In this document: one piece after another, positions 22,916 to 24,740 of the stretch
Layout: the number at the start of each line of letters is the position of its first letter
How positions within the stretch are numbered: position 1 is the first letter of the stretch
Source: a virus
IMG/VR virus record: IMGVR_UViG_3300042890_000814
Location: 1 to 24,740 of that record
Direction: 5' to 3' (one strand)
Length of the DNA stretch: 24,740 nucleotides
Position numbers and translations under genes: made by a program
The notes under the pieces: generated by a model
Database searches by the model: none
What the model was told of the DNA's origin: nothing
Seen by the model: the letters and a program-made list of their open reading frames with translations, nothing else

Positions 22916-24043
22916 TTAGCCACCGAATGCAGCAGCAACGGCATCGACAAAGGATTTCTTGCTGTCGGCATTATTACCGCTGTAAGGCGTAGCAGATCCG
23001 CCGCCTGCTTTAGGGGAAGCGCGATCAAAGTCAGCGAGACGTTCTGTCAGGTTATCAATCTCCTTCTGGAGTGAGATGTACTGTGCGGCCATCTTCGGCA
23101 GTAGCTTTGCAGCCATCGCCTGATACGTACCGGACACGGCATCCAGTTTGGTGAAGTCCGTACTCGCAGCATCCTTAGCGATCTGATCCATGTCCACGCC
23201 GTCAACCGTTGATAGGAAGGACAGCTTCGACTTGATCGTCTTAGCTACGGCATTTGCCGCTTCCTGACGCTGCTGGTGACGCTCAACTAACGTAGCTTGT
23301 TCACGCTGCTGGTCGAGGGCTTGAGCCTCGCGTAGGGCATCCTGCACGTTCTCCTGCAAGACGCGACGTTGTTCCAGAATCGGCTTGACCTCTTCAATGA
23401 TCTTGTAGACACGGAACTTATCACGGTCACTCGCTTGGGCGAGGATCTCAGAAAGTTGTTCCTCCTGAAGCGTATCGTCCGAAAGCGAAATGACATCGAG
23501 CAGGTTGTCCATATCGACGCCGTACTTCTGGGCAATCGCGTCGGCCTCAAGCACTAGCTGGCCCAAAGGCTGCTCAACCAAAGTCTTGTACGCATTACTC
23601 TGCTCAAGGTTGTTGAGCAACATACTTTGCTCATACTCCTGAACCTTGTTCTGAAGTTGCTGGAACTCAGGATTATTCGAGACGGCTTCAAGCTCTTGCA
23701 AGCGGCTCTCGCGTTGAGTTACCGTCTGCTCAAGCTCTTCAGCACGAGTCTTATAGTTCTTGAGCTCGTTCTTGAGTTCCTTGAAGCGACGCGCTGCTTG
23801 AGGAGTCCAGTCCTTTGGCTCATCGAGCGAGTCCAAGGAATCAAGATCCGTTACAGGCAGTTCAGGCTCGGCAGCGGCTTCGGTTTCTTTTACTGCTGGA
23901 ACATCCAATACGGATGGTTCAGCAGTACTTGTCGGATTATCTACTTCACTGAAGAAGGAATCCATGGATTCAATAAACCCGCCGAGATCGGCAGGAGCGG
24001 TATCTGCAACAGGTGCAGCTTCATTTGGCGTTGGTGCGTCCAT
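22916..24043 (-). CDS. Capsid scaffold protein
   Basis: A 375-residue, strongly acidic protein dominated by coiled coil (about residues 85-150 and 210-260, very rich in Glu, Gln, Leu and Lys). A disordered Pro/Ala/Glu N-terminus precedes it and a short Ser/Gly/Lys tail ends VDAVAAAFGG. This composition, and the place between portal and major capsid genes, are typical of phage scaffolds that guide procapsid assembly and then leave. No protease signature is visible in it. The ATG at 24043 lies three bases after the stop of the 96-residue gene. Confidence 0.82.
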   Translation of the reverse strand: MDAPTPNEAAPVADTAPADLGGFIESMDSFFSEVDNPTSTAEPSVLDVPAVKETEAAAEPELPVTDLDSLDSLDEPKDWTPQAARRFKELKNELKNYKTRAEELEQTVTQRESRLQELEAVSNNPEFQQLQNKVQEYEQSMLLNNLEQSNAYKTLVEQPLGQLVLEADAIAQKYGVDMDNLLDVISLSDDTLQEEQLSEILAQASDRDKFRVYKIIEEVKPILEQRRVLQENVQDALREAQALDQQREQATLVERHQQRQEAANAVAKTIKSKLSFLSTVDGVDMDQIAKDAASTDFTKLDAVSGTYQAMAAKLLPKMAAQYISLQKEIDNLTERLADFDRASPKAGGGSATPYSGNNADSKKSFVDAVAAAFGG

Positions 24044-24046
24044 AAA

Positions 24047-24337
24047 TTATTCGTAGTGTGACCATTCTTCTGGCACTTGGTTCCTGTTGGCGGGAGCTTT
24101 TACAAGTTTCATCAGATCGTTTGCGAAATCATTGTATCCTGCTAGCCATGCTTGGCGTAGACTATTCTGTTCTGAGGATGAAAGATTCCGGTAAGAGGGC
24201 TGTGCTGCTGCTAAAAGGGTAGCGGATGCAAGCTGAAAGGTAGGGTCTTCGATGATCTCTCGAAGACGTGAGACGGATACTATGTCGTTGAACCACTGAT
24301 CGAGTGGCTTCGGTGTAGACGTTTTACTGCGAAGCAT
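24047..24337 (-). CDS. Small conserved protein between portal and scaffold
   Basis: A 96-residue, mostly helical protein starting MLRSKTSTPKPLDQWFNDI. It has LREIIEDPTFQLASATLLAAAQPS (about residue 25), AWLAGYNDFANDLMKLVK near residue 63, and the ending VPEEWSHYE. Proteins of this pattern recur between portal and scaffold genes in short-tailed phages; their function is not known to me. A T6 run and imperfect hairpin lie just upstream of its ATG. Confidence 0.65.
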   Translation of the reverse strand: MLRSKTSTPKPLDQWFNDIVSVSRLREIIEDPTFQLASATLLAAAQPSYRNLSSSEQNSLRQAWLAGYNDFANDLMKLVKAPANRNQVPEEWSHYE

Positions 24338-24370
24338 GAAAAAAGACAGCCTTTATTAAGAGCTTTGTCA
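24338..24370 (-). terminator. Possible weak terminator after the portal gene
   Basis: On the minus strand an imperfect stem (GAC-AA bulge-AGCTCTT pairing with AAAGGCT-GTC) with a 3-base loop is followed by six T's directly before the ATG of the next gene. The bulge and mismatch make it weak; it could reduce rather than stop read-through. Confidence 0.4.
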
Positions 24371-24379
24371 ATAATTTAT

Positions 24380-24740
24380 TTAAGCAGATGCGTTACCGGA
24401 CATCTTCATGGCCCGTTCCGCGTCCTTCAGAGCCAACTCCTGATCGGCTTTGGACTGCTTGATCTGCATATCGAGCTGTGCTTTCTGCTGTGCAAGGTCC
24501 ATCTTCATCTGATGTTCTTGCATCTTCAGTTCGGCAGGAGTTGGGCCTGCTGGCTGGCCTTCTTGCGGAGTACCCTCTTGCTGGCCCTGTGCGCCCGCCT
24601 CAAGGGCTTTGCGCTGCTCGGCTTGGATCTTACGGGTGAAGTTGGTGATGATCTCCTGAGCGATCTGTAGGAGCTGTTTCGTCTCGGCAACTTGTGGCTT
24701 AGCAGCGGGATCATTAGCAAGGAATTGCGTGTGCTCGGAA
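24380..24740 (-). CDS. Portal protein C-terminus (5' part beyond the window)
   Basis: The minus-strand frame ending at the TAA at 24382-24380 is open to the window edge (about 119 residues). It reads EHTQFLANDPAAK near the edge, then a helical segment (LLQIAQEIITNFTRKIQAEQ). A Gly/Gln/Pro-rich linker and a long Gln/Lys/Met helix (ELKMQEHQMKMDLAQQK) follow, ending MKMSGNASA. A terminal Gln-rich helical tail after such a motif is common in portal proteins of short-tailed phages. Position upstream of scaffold and capsid agrees. Another frame across 24526-24720 is a shadow. The identification is good but rests on the tail only. Confidence 0.65.
   Translation of the reverse strand, partial: SEHTQFLANDPAAKPQVAETKQLLQIAQEIITNFTRKIQAEQRKALEAGAQGQQEGTPQEGQPAGPTPAELKMQEHQMKMDLAQQKAQLDMQIKQSKADQELALKDAERAMKMSGNASA

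Noticed and set aside
24526-24720. Minus-strand frame of 64 codons near the right edge
   Set aside because: The phase ending at 24380 is open to the edge and has portal-like helices; the 64-codon frame is Arg/Ser/Lys-rich noise.

Overview
The window is a contiguous piece of a tailed double-stranded DNA phage (or prophage) genome. It has two opposed gene blocks. No bacterial housekeeping gene, tRNA, rRNA, CRISPR array, insertion sequence or integrase is visible. No terminase or tape-measure gene lies inside the window. A portal, scaffold, capsid and tail-adaptor set without tape measure or sheath suggests a short-tailed (podovirus-like) virion, but this is inference because the genome continues on both sides. 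Base composition is balanced. Almost no gene has a Shine-Dalgarno sequence; many starts sit directly on the previous stop (TAATG, ATGA). This fits hosts such as Bacteroidota or other lineages that rarely use Shine-Dalgarno pairing, but the host cannot be named from the sequence.

Left block, plus strand, about 1-6050: DNA replication and recombination. In order: a RecB/Cas4-type nuclease with a cysteine cluster (5' end cut off by the window edge), a 222-residue protein in the place where related phages carry a single-strand DNA-binding protein, a small coiled-coil protein, a strong terminator, a family A DNA polymerase with proofreading domain, and a primase-helicase fusion (archaeo-eukaryotic-type primase plus SF3-like ATPase). 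Together these could form a nearly self-contained replisome.

Right block, minus strand, read from 24740 down to 6020: virion and lysis genes. In order: portal C-terminus (cut by the edge), a small conserved protein, scaffold, major capsid protein after a structured leader, a 69-residue protein boxed in by two strong stem-loops, a 266-residue protein, two tiny membrane proteins around an acidic Cys-containing protein, and an M15-type endolysin. A large adhesin region follows: two paralogous small beta-domain proteins, each directly upstream of fibre genes; a 68-residue free-standing copy of a fibre N-terminal anchor; a fibre with an apparent trypsin-like protease domain; a short fibre; a beta-helix tailspike; a small basic protein; and a repeat-built fibre. 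After that come a structural protein with an unusual serine-rich insert of about 255 residues, a DUF3431-like protein, two unknown proteins, a 46-residue protein, a tail-tube/adaptor protein, and a PD-(D/E)XK nuclease whose 3' end overlaps the primase-helicase gene tail to tail.

The most interesting parts are the protease-bearing fibre with its duplicated anchor, the adaptor-plus-fibre pairing, the Ser/Thr-rich virion protein next to a DUF3431-like protein, and the folded leader before the capsid gene.
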